The notes below the pieces were generated by a model that saw nothing but the letters and a program-made list of their open reading frames with translations, did no database searches and was not told the DNA's origin. Below are positions 17,227 through 26,246 of a stretch of 64,000 nt of DNA, piece by piece (position 1 is the first letter of the stretch; each line of letters starts with the position of its first letter). A program made the position numbers and the translations under genes. The DNA lies in assembly GCA_016293845.1 (NCBI GenBank), contig JAEDDH010000012.1, positions 39,495 through 103,494 on the forward strand, written 5' to 3'. The stretch comes from Bacteroidales bacterium. GTDB lineage: Bacteria > Bacteroidota > Bacteroidia > Bacteroidales > UBA3824.

Positions 17227-17516
17227 TTAGTGTTCATCATGATCATGATCTTCATCATGTTCGTCGTTAATATGAATTTATACAGATTTAAACACTGAAA
17301 ATCCAGCTTTGTCGGTAACTGTTATCATAAAGTGATAGTCGCCACCTTGATACGCGTCGCCGTCGGGTGCGTGTGCAGGTATTTCAATGGTGTTGGTAAC
17401 ATTGTATTCCGCTTTGCAAACTATTGAACGAGGGAATGATAATACTGCTTTACCACTGGCACACATAGCACAAGCACTGCCATCAAGATGGCAGAAACTA
17501 TTGTTGCCGTATTGTG
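17227..17516 (-). pseudogene. 3' remnant of a DUF4625-like gene with in-frame stop
   Basis: On the minus strand a frame with no proper start runs from about 17516 through a Cys-rich stretch (FCHLDGSACAMCASG), then IEIPAHAPDGDAYQGGDYHFMITVTDKAGFSVFKSV. That pattern is typical of the C-terminal beta domain of DUF4625 proteins. It stops at TAA (17278-17280), yet the same frame continues after the stop as IHIND and an HDEDHDHDEH acidic/His tail to a second TAA at 17227-17229. A single GAA to TAA change would explain this. The signal peptide and N-terminal half are missing. An internal ATG (17466) could give 62 residues but is unlikely to be functional. Confidence 0.6.
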
Positions 17517-17531
17517 AGCCAGTTTTCGTAT

Positions 17532-19226
17532 TTATTTATTGAATCTCAGTCGTTTGTATTCTTGGACTATGTTGATAATAAAGTCGCCGATTTTTTCGCA
17601 GCCGTTTATTATTTCCATATAGAATAGTCCGCTGATATATTCGTAATGGTTTTTCTCTATGTTTTCGATATTTCCCTCGCGGAGATTTGCCCGCAGAGTG
17701 TTGATTCGTTCTTCTATTTCGTATGATTTTTCAATCTCTTTCTTGGATATGGTATCGGCGTTTTGGATAACGTTGAGCATTTGAGCCATTGCCTCGCTGA
17801 TAATGCTGTACATCTTCATGATGTTATCTTTTTGCTCAGGAGTAATTACTGCTTTGCTTTCGTAGCGGCGTTGGATGCTTCGCGATAGGTTTGCACCGCT
17901 GTCGCCGATAGATTCAAGTTCGGATATTACTTTTAGCATAACGCGGATTTTGGCTTTCGCGTCGTTGCTGAGGTGTCCTTTGCTTATCTTGCCTAAGTAT
18001 TTGGAAATCTCTATCTCCATATTGTCAGAGATGTTCTCGTATTTGTCGATACGTTTAAAGAGTGCCTCATACTCTTTGGTTTTGTTGCTTGTTTCTTCTG
18101 TGAGTTGCTCCACAAAACCGAACATTTTTTTCATACGTTGAGCCATCTCGAATGTCTCTTTTTCGGCAGCGTTGAGTCCCATATCGGCAATGTCGGTGAG
18201 TGTGCCTCCTATGTATTTAAGTTTACCTTCTGAATCTTCGTCGGATTTTTTTATAATCTTTTCGATTATTTTTTCCATTTGGTTTACAAATCCGATGAGG
18301 AGCAGCACGTTGCAAACGTTGAACGATGTGTGGAACGCTGCTATGAATTTGGGCAGTTGGTCGGGTGTGATGGCTTTGAAATCACCGAATCCCCAGATGT
18401 GTGCCACAAACTTGTTGAACGGAGTGAACAGCAGAAATACCCATATTACGCCAAAGAGGTTGAACATCAAGTGTGCCAATGCAGTGCGCCGTGCCGATGC
18501 CGATGCTTTCATTGCCGAAATGTTTGACGTGATGGCGGTGCCTATGTTTTCGCCGAGCACAAGGGCAATACCTTGGTCTATCTGTAGCACGCCGCTTGTA
18601 CATAGCAACTGCGTAAAGGCTACAATGGCTGCCGACGATTGCACACAGAATGTGAGTACTCCGCCCACGAGCAAAAATAGTAGTTTGGTGCCAATTCCGC
18701 CATCGTTGCGACTTGCAAAAAACTCTTTTACAGTGTCGTTGTTGCTCAAATCCATTGCCTCGGCGTTGGATTTCAATATTGTGAGACCAAAAAATAGAAA
18801 CGCTAGTCCGAAGACAAATTCGCCTAAGGTTTTTACCTTGCTGCGTTTTATATATATGCAGATGATGCCTATTACAAATATCGGGTAGACTATCTTGCCC
18901 ATATCTAACGAGAATCCAAGGCTCATAATCCACGCGGTGATGGTGGTGCCTATGTTGGCTCCCATAATGATGGGGATGGCTTGGTTGAGGGTAAATAGTC
19001 CCGCGTTTACGAATGTTACCGTCAGTAGCGTTGTGGCGGTTGAGGACTGTATGGCGGCGGTAATGCCTGCGCCGGAAAGTAGTCCGGTAAAACGGTTTTT
19101 GCCCATAATGCCGAGAAACTTGCTAAGACTTTCTCCGGCTAATTTTTGGAGGCTTTCGGTCATGTTTTTAAGTCCGAACATCAAAAGGGCTAAGCCTCCG
19201 AGGAATGTAAGTATCTGTAATACCAT
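17532..19226 (-). CDS. Na/Pi cotransporter family protein with PhoU-like tail
   Basis: Membrane protein of 564 residues. The two inverted Na/Pi-cotransporter repeats each hold the QSS signature (AAIQSSTATTLL and FCVQSSAAIVAF) within about 9 hydrophobic segments (residues 1-310). The C-terminal 230 residues form a helical PhoU-like domain (two three-helix units, with ELESIGDSGANLSRSI and NGCEKIGDFIINI). The family takes up or exports phosphate with sodium. It lies 13 bases behind the M23 peptidase and is the last intact gene of the leftward operon. Confidence 0.93.
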   Translation of the reverse strand: MVLQILTFLGGLALLMFGLKNMTESLQKLAGESLSKFLGIMGKNRFTGLLSGAGITAAIQSSTATTLLTVTFVNAGLFTLNQAIPIIMGANIGTTITAWIMSLGFSLDMGKIVYPIFVIGIICIYIKRSKVKTLGEFVFGLAFLFFGLTILKSNAEAMDLSNNDTVKEFFASRNDGGIGTKLLFLLVGGVLTFCVQSSAAIVAFTQLLCTSGVLQIDQGIALVLGENIGTAITSNISAMKASASARRTALAHLMFNLFGVIWVFLLFTPFNKFVAHIWGFGDFKAITPDQLPKFIAAFHTSFNVCNVLLLIGFVNQMEKIIEKIIKKSDEDSEGKLKYIGGTLTDIADMGLNAAEKETFEMAQRMKKMFGFVEQLTEETSNKTKEYEALFKRIDKYENISDNMEIEISKYLGKISKGHLSNDAKAKIRVMLKVISELESIGDSGANLSRSIQRRYESKAVITPEQKDNIMKMYSIISEAMAQMLNVIQNADTISKKEIEKSYEIEERINTLRANLREGNIENIEKNHYEYISGLFYMEIINGCEKIGDFIINIVQEYKRLRFNK

Positions 19227-19239
19227 TTATTTAGTAGTG

Positions 19240-20190
19240 TTATCTAACTGCTAATTTTTGTCCAAGACGAAGAATCTTGTTTTGAGAAATGCCATTGAGT
19301 TTACAAATGCGGCTTACTGTTGTGCCATATTTGCGTGCAATAGCACCGAGAGTGTCGCCACTGCGTACTGTGTGGTAAACGCGCTCTTGAGTGGCTGCCG
19401 ATTCAGCGTCGGTCATTCCATAGTGCGAATAGATATTGAAATAGTGGCGTTTGAGTGTAAACTCGGTGCAACGGAGTTCGCCTGTGGTAAAGTCAAAAAG
19501 ACGTTCCGAATCAAACGGTTTGCCCATATATCTTACCTCAAAGTGGAGATGAGGTCCTGTGCTGCGTCCTGTATTGCCTCCAAGAGCGATAGGTTCGCCA
19601 GCCTTAACAAGTTCTTCTTCTTTGGCAATGAATCCCGAAAGGTGTGCGTAATATGTTTCCAATCCGTTGGGATGGCGAATTACCATAAGGTTTCCATATC
19701 CACCAGCGTTGCCCACTGTGCGCACCACGCGTACTTTGCCGTCGAATGCTGCGCGAATAGTGTCGCCAACTGTAAGAGGAATGTCGGTGCCGTTGTGGTT
19801 GCGGGTTTTGCGGAATTTGAATCCAGAACTAACTCTTCCTGTGATAGGAGCGCACCAGCCGTGAGTGCTGTCGGAAAGCAAGAGGTCTATTTCTTCGGGC
19901 AATGAAGATACTGGAATGTCTTTGCAGATATGGATGCTCTCGATGTCCCAGTTGTCGGAAAAATCCTCGTCAGAAATTGCGGGACGGTCGATATCAACGT
20001 AAGCCCAAGTGTTGTTGTCGTAGAGTATTACCTTGCGGTATTTGTCGGCGGTGGCGAGAGTGTCGATGGCAGTTTTTACGCGAGAAGAGTCGATGGCAGA
20101 GTCGTGTTTGAGTGTGTCGGCTGCTGGAGCGGCAATTGCTCCGACAGTGCAGCACATTGCTGCGGCTATTGAAACAAATATCTTTTTCAC
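19240..20190 (-). CDS. Periplasmic M23 peptidase with C-terminal LysM
   Basis: Secreted protein of 316 residues: a signal peptide (1-20), a linker, then an M23/LytM domain (about 118-225) with zinc-ligand motifs HNGTD and HLHFEV, and a LysM module at the end (YHTVRSGDTLGAIARKYG). The metal ligands look complete, so it may cut peptide cross-links in peptidoglycan rather than only act as an amidase activator. LysM would hold it on the wall. Its place in an operon with LPS export genes suggests an envelope maintenance role. Confidence 0.92.
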   Translation of the reverse strand: MKKIFVSIAAAMCCTVGAIAAPAADTLKHDSAIDSSRVKTAIDTLATADKYRKVILYDNNTWAYVDIDRPAISDEDFSDNWDIESIHICKDIPVSSLPEEIDLLLSDSTHGWCAPITGRVSSGFKFRKTRNHNGTDIPLTVGDTIRAAFDGKVRVVRTVGNAGGYGNLMVIRHPNGLETYYAHLSGFIAKEEELVKAGEPIALGGNTGRSTGPHLHFEVRYMGKPFDSERLFDFTTGELRCTEFTLKRHYFNIYSHYGMTDAESAATQERVYHTVRSGDTLGAIARKYGTTVSRICKLNGISQNKILRLGQKLAVR

Positions 20191-20216
20191 TTTTCTTATT
20201 AAGTTATAAGGTGTAT

Positions 20217-20453
20217 CTATTGAAACGTTTTAATAATCTCGTCGATAAGCGTTGTGTCGCAGTCGGTAGATGCCGTTTTTTCGGCGGTGGTGCGTGCTAT
20301 CGAATCTTTGACACGGATAATTGCTTGAGCAAGCGAATCTTTGCGTAGCGAATCAGCTGTTGAGCTGTCTACGTTTGCTTTTTCGGTGCTTGTGCAAGAT
20401 ACCGCAACCGTTATTATTATTAATAATACTGCCTTTTTTAGTAATTTACTCAT
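20217..20453 (-). CDS. Small lipoprotein, function unknown
   Basis: Polypeptide of 78 residues starting MSKLLKKAVLL, with a signal peptide ending in a lipobox (VAVSC). The mature part is short, rich in Asp, Ser and Thr, and ends in a helical DEIIKTF segment. ATG at 20453 is preferred over one four codons upstream because it gives a standard lipoprotein leader. It sits 12 bases after the OstA-like gene and 26 before the M23 peptidase. No family is recognised. Confidence 0.75.
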   Translation of the reverse strand: MSKLLKKAVLLIIITVAVSCTSTEKANVDSSTADSLRKDSLAQAIIRVKDSIARTTAEKTASTDCDTTLIDEIIKTFQ

Positions 20454-20465
20454 ATTTAATATCAT

Positions 20466-22085
20466 TTAAAATTCTTCCATTTCTGCTTCTGCCTCTTTTG
20501 CGGCTTGTTCTTCTTCTTCAAGTTGCTGAGCTGTAAGAGGTTTTTCTGTAATTTCACCCCATACAAATACGTCTTCACGTTTGCGCGGACGGTGCTTGTC
20601 GTACCAAATAAATCCATCTATAAACTGCTGACGGCGGGTAAGTCCTTTTAATGGATAGAGCGTGCCTTTGGGCTTTTTGTAAAACCATATTTTATCTACC
20701 TTGCCTTTCTTGAAGTGAATGTTCATATCTTGACTCGATATGATGTTCATGCCTGTTGCCATGCTGTCTTCTACGGTGTAATAGATGGTGTTTGCTTCGG
20801 CAATTACCTCCACTTCTTGAATTTTGTTGCTGTCAAGGTATGCCACCATATTTTTACCATAAATTTGGTTGTAGCGTTCCAGGGTGTCTACTTGTGTTAT
20901 CACAAAGGCGTTATCTAACAGTTCTACCATGTCGATATGATTGTTAGATGTGTAAAACTTCATATTTTTTGAAGTTATTTGGTTTTCGTTGTGCCAGATA
21001 ACGGGATTGGTGTTCATCGTGACGGTGCTGTCGCTAAAATCGTAAACCATGCTGTCGCACATTGCTTGAATATCACGGCGAAACATCTTGGTATGGCGAT
21101 AAGCTTTTACTATACGGTATAGCGAATCAGGATTGTCTTTGATGTAGCGTTCGTTGTACGAGCAGATAGTGTCGGCGTGAAGAAATACCGTGTCGATGTC
21201 GGAGTAATATATCATCAATGCCTTTTTAGTCAGGAGGCTTTTTTGGTCTTGATCGTAGTAATGGGCTTCATCGCCAAGCAGTTTTATGGTTTGAACGGTA
21301 TCGGTGATAATCACATTGCTGCGTCCGTAGCCATATTTGCGACCTCTGTCGTAAAACAGTGTATCGGCATCCAAACGGCGTTCGTTGCTTGTTAGGTAAC
21401 TGTTTTTGGTAAGTTGCCCTTGGTCTGCAAGGTGGTTGTACCATCCTCGCTCGGTGTATAGGTAATCGGTTTCGCCTATTATTTCGGTAGCACCAATAAA
21501 GTTTGATAATTTTGTTTTGATATTGTAAGTGAGCGTATCAGAGCGCATTAGATAGTCGGGATTGCGTATTTCTACATCCTTGGTGTATTTGAGTTCGTTG
21601 GTGTTGGGATAAAAATGACCAAAATCTGACACTAAGGTGTCTTCGCCCGAAAAAGTTGTTCCGCCATCAAAATAATATGCCACATTGTCAGCCATATTAA
21701 AATCGAGGTTTTCGGTGATCATAATCATGCTGTCGCGTGTCATTTTAACATTGCGACGGGCTGTGGCAAGCTTAGAGTTGCCGTTGTACGATGCCGAATC
21801 GCTCCAAAGGTGCACTGTATCGTTGTCGGACATCAAACGCTCGATATGTATTCTGCCAAATGCTTGAAAATAGTTTTCTTTGTTGTTGTAGAGTGCACTA
21901 TCGCAATACATATACGCACTATCGTGATAAAACACTACATCGCCTCTAAGTATTTTGATGTCGGGACCGAATTTTTCGTTAACCTCGAGTGTGTTGGTGT
22001 TTACAATATCGATTTTGGTGCCAGACTGTGCCATGGCTATGGCGGCAATCATTACAAACGATATGGTTAACAGTAGGTTTTTCAT
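20466..22085 (-). CDS. OstA-like protein (LPS transport, LptA/LptD-N type)
   Basis: Exported protein of 539 residues with a signal peptide (1-19) and a repeated beta-strand pattern of the OstA_2 family. Strings such as DVVFYHDSAYMYCDSALY, LWSDSASYNG and ADTLFYDRGRKYGYG recur about every 20-40 residues, as expected for a beta-jellyroll LPS bridge. It probably carries LPS across the periplasm, with the LptF/G permease encoded two genes earlier as partner. The C terminus is acidic (EEEEQAAKEAEAEMEEF). Confidence 0.87.
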   Translation of the reverse strand: MKNLLLTISFVMIAAIAMAQSGTKIDIVNTNTLEVNEKFGPDIKILRGDVVFYHDSAYMYCDSALYNNKENYFQAFGRIHIERLMSDNDTVHLWSDSASYNGNSKLATARRNVKMTRDSMIMITENLDFNMADNVAYYFDGGTTFSGEDTLVSDFGHFYPNTNELKYTKDVEIRNPDYLMRSDTLTYNIKTKLSNFIGATEIIGETDYLYTERGWYNHLADQGQLTKNSYLTSNERRLDADTLFYDRGRKYGYGRSNVIITDTVQTIKLLGDEAHYYDQDQKSLLTKKALMIYYSDIDTVFLHADTICSYNERYIKDNPDSLYRIVKAYRHTKMFRRDIQAMCDSMVYDFSDSTVTMNTNPVIWHNENQITSKNMKFYTSNNHIDMVELLDNAFVITQVDTLERYNQIYGKNMVAYLDSNKIQEVEVIAEANTIYYTVEDSMATGMNIISSQDMNIHFKKGKVDKIWFYKKPKGTLYPLKGLTRRQQFIDGFIWYDKHRPRKREDVFVWGEITEKPLTAQQLEEEEQAAKEAEAEMEEF

Positions 22086-22096
22086 TGTTTTGACTA

Positions 22097-23305
22097 TTAG
22101 AGGTTGCTTAATGTGTGTCCCATACGGTCGCGTTTGGTGATGAGGTATTTTTTGTCGTATTGGTTTGGTGGTATCTCTATGGGAACGTTTTCTACAATTT
22201 CTAATCCGTAAGCCTCTAATCCTACACGTTTTACAGGATTGTTGGTGAGTAAGCGCATTTTGGTTACGCCAAGTTTGCGAAGTATTTCTGCGCCAATACC
22301 ATAGTCGCGTAGGTCGGGGTCGAATCCAAGATGAACGTTGGCGTCAACGGTGTCGTAGCCTTGCTCTTGTAGTTTGTAAGCTTTTATTTTGTTAAATAAA
22401 CCAATGCCACGTCCCTCTTGATTCATGTATAGAAGTATGCCTTTGCCTTCTTCGCTAATACGCATCATAGCTTGATGAAGCTGGTCGCCGCAATCGCAAC
22501 GCATTGAACCAAATATATCTCCTGTGGCGCACGACGAGTGAACGCGCACAAGTACAGGTTCATCTTTGTCCCATGTGCCTTTTACAAGAGCCGAATGTTC
22601 CAATCCGTTGTTGATTTGGCGGAAAACTGTCATCTTAAACTCGCCGTATCTTGTGGGCATAGTTACTTGTGGAGATGCCTCAACTGTGGTTTCGGTTTTT
22701 AGACGGAATGCGATGAGGTCGCGGATGGTTATTATTTTGAGGTTGAATTGCTTAGCCACTTCCATCAATTGCGGCAGACGTGCCATTGTGCCGTCGGTGT
22801 TGAGTATCTCAATCAGAGCAGCAGCGGGATAAAGACCTGCTAAACGTGCCATATCTACCGAAGCCTCAGTGTGTCCTGCGCGGGCAAGTACTCCACGGTC
22901 TTGAGCGTAAAGAGGATTGATATGTCCGGGACGGGCGAATGTTTCGGGTTTTGAATCAGGGTTGGCAAGTGCCTTGATGGTGGCAGTGCGGTCGTGTACC
23001 GAAACTCCTGTGGTGCAGCCTTCTATTTTGTCAACTGTAACGGTAAATGGTGTGCCAAGTACCGATGTGTTGTCTTCAACTTGGTGTTGAAGTTTTAATT
23101 CTTTTGCCCTCGAAATTGTGATTGGCGAACAAAGCACACCGCGACCGTATTGAAGCATAAAGTTTATCTTATCTTCGGTGATGGTTTCGGCGGCGGTGAT
23201 AAAGTCGCCTTCGTTTTCGCGGTCTTCGTCGTCCACTATTATGATTATCTTTCCTTGGCGGAAATCCTCAATTGCTTCTTCTATTGTGTTTAGTTTTATA
23301 TCCAT
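22097..23305 (-). CDS. ribA: RibBA: DHBP synthase / GTP cyclohydrolase II
   Basis: Bifunctional riboflavin enzyme of 402 residues. The N-terminal half makes 3,4-dihydroxy-2-butanone 4-phosphate from ribulose 5-phosphate (motifs DDEDRENEGDF and RAGHTEASVDMARLAG). The C-terminal half opens GTP to the pyrimidine precursor, with zinc ligands in CATGDIFGSMRCDCGDQL and the catalytic loop LYMNQEGRGIGL. Length and both sites are complete. No other rib gene is near. It lies three bases after the LptF/G-like gene, so it is read from the envelope operon. Confidence 0.97.
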   Translation of the reverse strand: MDIKLNTIEEAIEDFRQGKIIIIVDDEDRENEGDFITAAETITEDKINFMLQYGRGVLCSPITISRAKELKLQHQVEDNTSVLGTPFTVTVDKIEGCTTGVSVHDRTATIKALANPDSKPETFARPGHINPLYAQDRGVLARAGHTEASVDMARLAGLYPAAALIEILNTDGTMARLPQLMEVAKQFNLKIITIRDLIAFRLKTETTVEASPQVTMPTRYGEFKMTVFRQINNGLEHSALVKGTWDKDEPVLVRVHSSCATGDIFGSMRCDCGDQLHQAMMRISEEGKGILLYMNQEGRGIGLFNKIKAYKLQEQGYDTVDANVHLGFDPDLRDYGIGAEILRKLGVTKMRLLTNNPVKRVGLEAYGLEIVENVPIEIPPNQYDKKYLITKRDRMGHTLSNL

Positions 23306-23308
23306 TGT

Positions 23309-25285
23309 TTATAATGTAGTTACTATGTTTGTGTGTTGTGGTGACAAAATAGCAGAAGTGGCGGCAGGTTTTGTCGAAAATTTATGCACTTTTTTCTTAT
23401 AAGTAACTGCTGCAATGATAATTCCTGCCAATGCTAATGCTACCGTCAAGATTACAAACTTATGTTTAAATCCGTGATTTTTGTTGATAATAAATGTTAC
23501 ACCGGCTAATACTAATGCCAATCCTCCAAAGATAAACGATGCGTTTTTGGTGGGTGTAAACGAAAATGCCAATGCAATAATAGAGGCTATTATACCGATA
23601 TTGAGGCAGTAAGAACGCACGGGGTAATTACCTGTGTCGGTTCCGGTGTCGCTGAGTTTGCCAAATAACTTAAAGAATCCTGCCACTTTGTTCCAAACTC
23701 GTGTCCAAGCTTCTTTGTTGAATAACTGAGCGTCAACAGTGGCTTTGTATGTGAGGAATATTCCCAACGGCAAAATCACTATTGTGCTGAGCCACATTCC
23801 TTGCCAAGGATCCCAGATACCTTCGCGCGACATTTTCATGCCGGCAGTAGATATTATGTAATACATGATAAACACAAGCACCGATACCACAATGGGCAAT
23901 CCAAATCCACCTTTGCGGATAATAGCTCCAAGTGGTGCGCCAATAAAGAAGAATATCAGGCAGGCAATCGAAAGGGTTAGTTTCTGGTGCCATGCGTTGA
24001 GGTATTTGGCAACGGTTTTTCGCTTTGCGATTATGTCTTCGGCATTACGCGAAATAAACTGACGTGTTTCGTTGACGTTTTCTTTAGTTTTGGCTTGCAC
24101 TTGCTTATACTTTTCGTCGGGAAGAGATTGGAGCAAGCTGTCTAAATTTATAATCACTTTAATTTGGTCGGTAGATGCAGAGTAGATTTGTCGCAAACTA
24201 TCTTTGTGGTTGGCAATCATTGCTTTAACAATCGAATCCTGACGTTGATATGCTGTGTCGGGATTGTTTACCTCGCCTGTGCCGTAAAGGTCGGGAACAT
24301 TGATTATCGATGTAGACGGACTACTGTAGTGCTGAGCAAGGTCGGCTCTAAGCGAATCGGCATATATCAAATGGGTGTGCTTAGCGTTTTTGAGGTAATA
24401 TGTGTTGGTAAGCGTGTTGCTAATTCTATCGGTATTATCGATAAAATCACTGTAAAGCGAATCGCCAGAGTGTCTCAACTGATGAAGGTTCATTACCTGA
24501 TAGTTGTTGCGGAATAGACTTTCGTCGGTGCGGTCAAATTCAAAGTCGGTCATATTCTGCATAATGGTTTGCTGCTCAAACGTGTTGATACGGTGAGCGT
24601 ATTTCTTTTCTTCTACCCCATATTTGTCTTCGTCTTCTTGGTAAGTAACGCCGCTGTAAAGAGTTAAAACAAGATAGCGGTTGTCGCCGGTCATTTTTAA
24701 GCTGCCCGAATCGGCTATTGTTACCATATAATTGCCCTTGCCGTATTGATGATCGTAGATTCTAAAATCGTACATCATATTGGTAATGGGGTTTTTGCGT
24801 GCGGTGCGTATTGATATTTCACCAAGGTCGTTGTTGAATATGCCCGGTTTGATGTTCATTTCGGGACGCTGCTGCTTGATACTCCACAATAGCGAGTGCA
24901 TTTTTAAACTTGCCACAGGTATTACATTGTTGGCTATAACAAATGCAAACACACTGATCATCGCACTCAATATTATTAATGGACGCATAGCGCGTTGCAA
25001 GCTGATGCCCGCAGCCTTGATTGCCGTTAGTTCAAATTTTTCGCCAAGGTTGCCAAAGGTCATAATGCTTGCCAACAATACTGCAAGTGGCAACGCCATA
25101 GGTATAAGTGTGGCTGAGGCATAAAAAAGCAATTCTGTTATTACCGAAAACCCAAGTCCTTTGCCTACAAGTTCGTCGATATATTTCCACAGAAACTGCA
25201 TTAATAGCACAAACAGAGCAATAAAGAATGTGGCTATCATCGGTCCTATGTAGCTTTTTATGGTGAATATATCTAACTTTTTCAT
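23309..25285 (-). CDS. LptF/LptG family LPS permease
   Basis: Membrane protein of 658 residues of the YjgP/YjgQ family. Three or so helices at the N terminus (ATFFIALFVLLMQFLWKYIDELVGKGL) precede a large periplasmic beta-jellyroll domain of about 350 residues, then three central/C-terminal helices with the conserved LSIACLIFFFIGAPLGAIIRKGGFGLP. Four further short hydrophobic segments form a tail after about residue 560, making it longer than E. coli LptF/G (about 360). It would work with LptB to pull LPS from the inner membrane. Bacteroidetes often carry such a large single version. Confidence 0.92.
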   Translation of the reverse strand: MKKLDIFTIKSYIGPMIATFFIALFVLLMQFLWKYIDELVGKGLGFSVITELLFYASATLIPMALPLAVLLASIMTFGNLGEKFELTAIKAAGISLQRAMRPLIILSAMISVFAFVIANNVIPVASLKMHSLLWSIKQQRPEMNIKPGIFNNDLGEISIRTARKNPITNMMYDFRIYDHQYGKGNYMVTIADSGSLKMTGDNRYLVLTLYSGVTYQEDEDKYGVEEKKYAHRINTFEQQTIMQNMTDFEFDRTDESLFRNNYQVMNLHQLRHSGDSLYSDFIDNTDRISNTLTNTYYLKNAKHTHLIYADSLRADLAQHYSSPSTSIINVPDLYGTGEVNNPDTAYQRQDSIVKAMIANHKDSLRQIYSASTDQIKVIINLDSLLQSLPDEKYKQVQAKTKENVNETRQFISRNAEDIIAKRKTVAKYLNAWHQKLTLSIACLIFFFIGAPLGAIIRKGGFGLPIVVSVLVFIMYYIISTAGMKMSREGIWDPWQGMWLSTIVILPLGIFLTYKATVDAQLFNKEAWTRVWNKVAGFFKLFGKLSDTGTDTGNYPVRSYCLNIGIIASIIALAFSFTPTKNASFIFGGLALVLAGVTFIINKNHGFKHKFVILTVALALAGIIIAAVTYKKKVHKFSTKPAATSAILSPQHTNIVTTL

Positions 25286-25291
25286 ATTCTC

Positions 25292-26227
25292 TTACTTTTT
25301 ATATGTAAAGGTGTCGATATGTCTTGCCTTTTTATCTTGATAAACATCATCTACCGTAATTAAAATGCCGGTTTCTTCCACGCCTCCAAAAAACGGGTTG
25401 GGTGCTGTGCCAAATAGTTTCATTGTCGACGAGAGGTTCATATAGGCGTTGAACATTGGAGGAATGTTTTCGCCAAGGTCGCGTACAATGCGGTTGAGGC
25501 ATTTAAAGTCGTCGCGGTAGGTGCCGTTGGCAAATGCCTCGGATATTTGCTCTTGTGTTAATGCGGGGATAATTTCGTCTTTTGGTATAACAAGCCGCTC
25601 AGGGTCTTTAAAATAGAGTTTCATAAAACTCAAGATATAGTCGCGGGCGGTTTGGTTAAACGAGGTGTACATTGTAACCTTGCCAAAAAAATATTTGATG
25701 TGGTCGCGGTTGAGCATATAAATTGCTCCAAGACCGTCCCAAAGGTTGTCTAACGCATAGATGGCTTGCTTAAAATATTGTCGGCTTTGAAATTTGGGCT
25801 GAACAAAACTGCGTCCTAATTCTATGGTGTGCGGAAGGTATTCTTTGATAAATTTTTCCGAAAAATTAAAAATCTCGGCTGTGGAAAGTTCGGGTTTGCC
25901 TTCGGCATTGATAATCGGTAGCGAACAATCAATAAAACGGTATCCTCCAAGTATTTCGCCCATATCTTCGCTCCAAACTATCAGTTGTTGATAAGGAGTT
26001 TCGCGGGTGTCGCACTCGTCGATGTCGCAACTTTTGCCAGTGCCTCCGCCAGCTTGACGGAATGCAAGTTCGCGCAAACGTCCTATCTCGCGCATGGTGT
26101 TGGGCGCATTGTGGGCGTTTACGATGTATATCTTGTTGCCGCCGTAGTTGGTGGTGCGCACAAACTTATCATCGGTGAGTTCGCTAAGCAATAGGTCTTT
26201 GTCGATCGGTTCTATTATATCTTCCAT
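25292..26227 (-). CDS. glsB: GlsB-like N-acyltransferase (glycine lipid synthesis)
   Basis: Protein of 311 residues of the OlsB-related GNAT group (Acetyltransf_5). Typical features are the REIGRLRELAFRQAGGGTGK stretch, the WSEDMGEILGGYRFIDC core strand, and LGRSFVQPKFQSRQ, where the acyl carrier binds. In Bacteroides the homologue puts a 3-hydroxy fatty acid on glycine; the adjacent upstream gene encodes the second acyltransferase of that pathway. The match to glycine-lipid genes rests on the gene pair and recalled motifs. It lies six bases before the LptF/G gene. Confidence 0.78.
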   Translation of the reverse strand: MEDIIEPIDKDLLLSELTDDKFVRTTNYGGNKIYIVNAHNAPNTMREIGRLRELAFRQAGGGTGKSCDIDECDTRETPYQQLIVWSEDMGEILGGYRFIDCSLPIINAEGKPELSTAEIFNFSEKFIKEYLPHTIELGRSFVQPKFQSRQYFKQAIYALDNLWDGLGAIYMLNRDHIKYFFGKVTMYTSFNQTARDYILSFMKLYFKDPERLVIPKDEIIPALTQEQISEAFANGTYRDDFKCLNRIVRDLGENIPPMFNAYMNLSSTMKLFGTAPNPFFGGVEETGILITVDDVYQDKKARHIDTFTYKK

Positions 26228-26246
26228 TTGTCGGGGTTCAAAAGTG

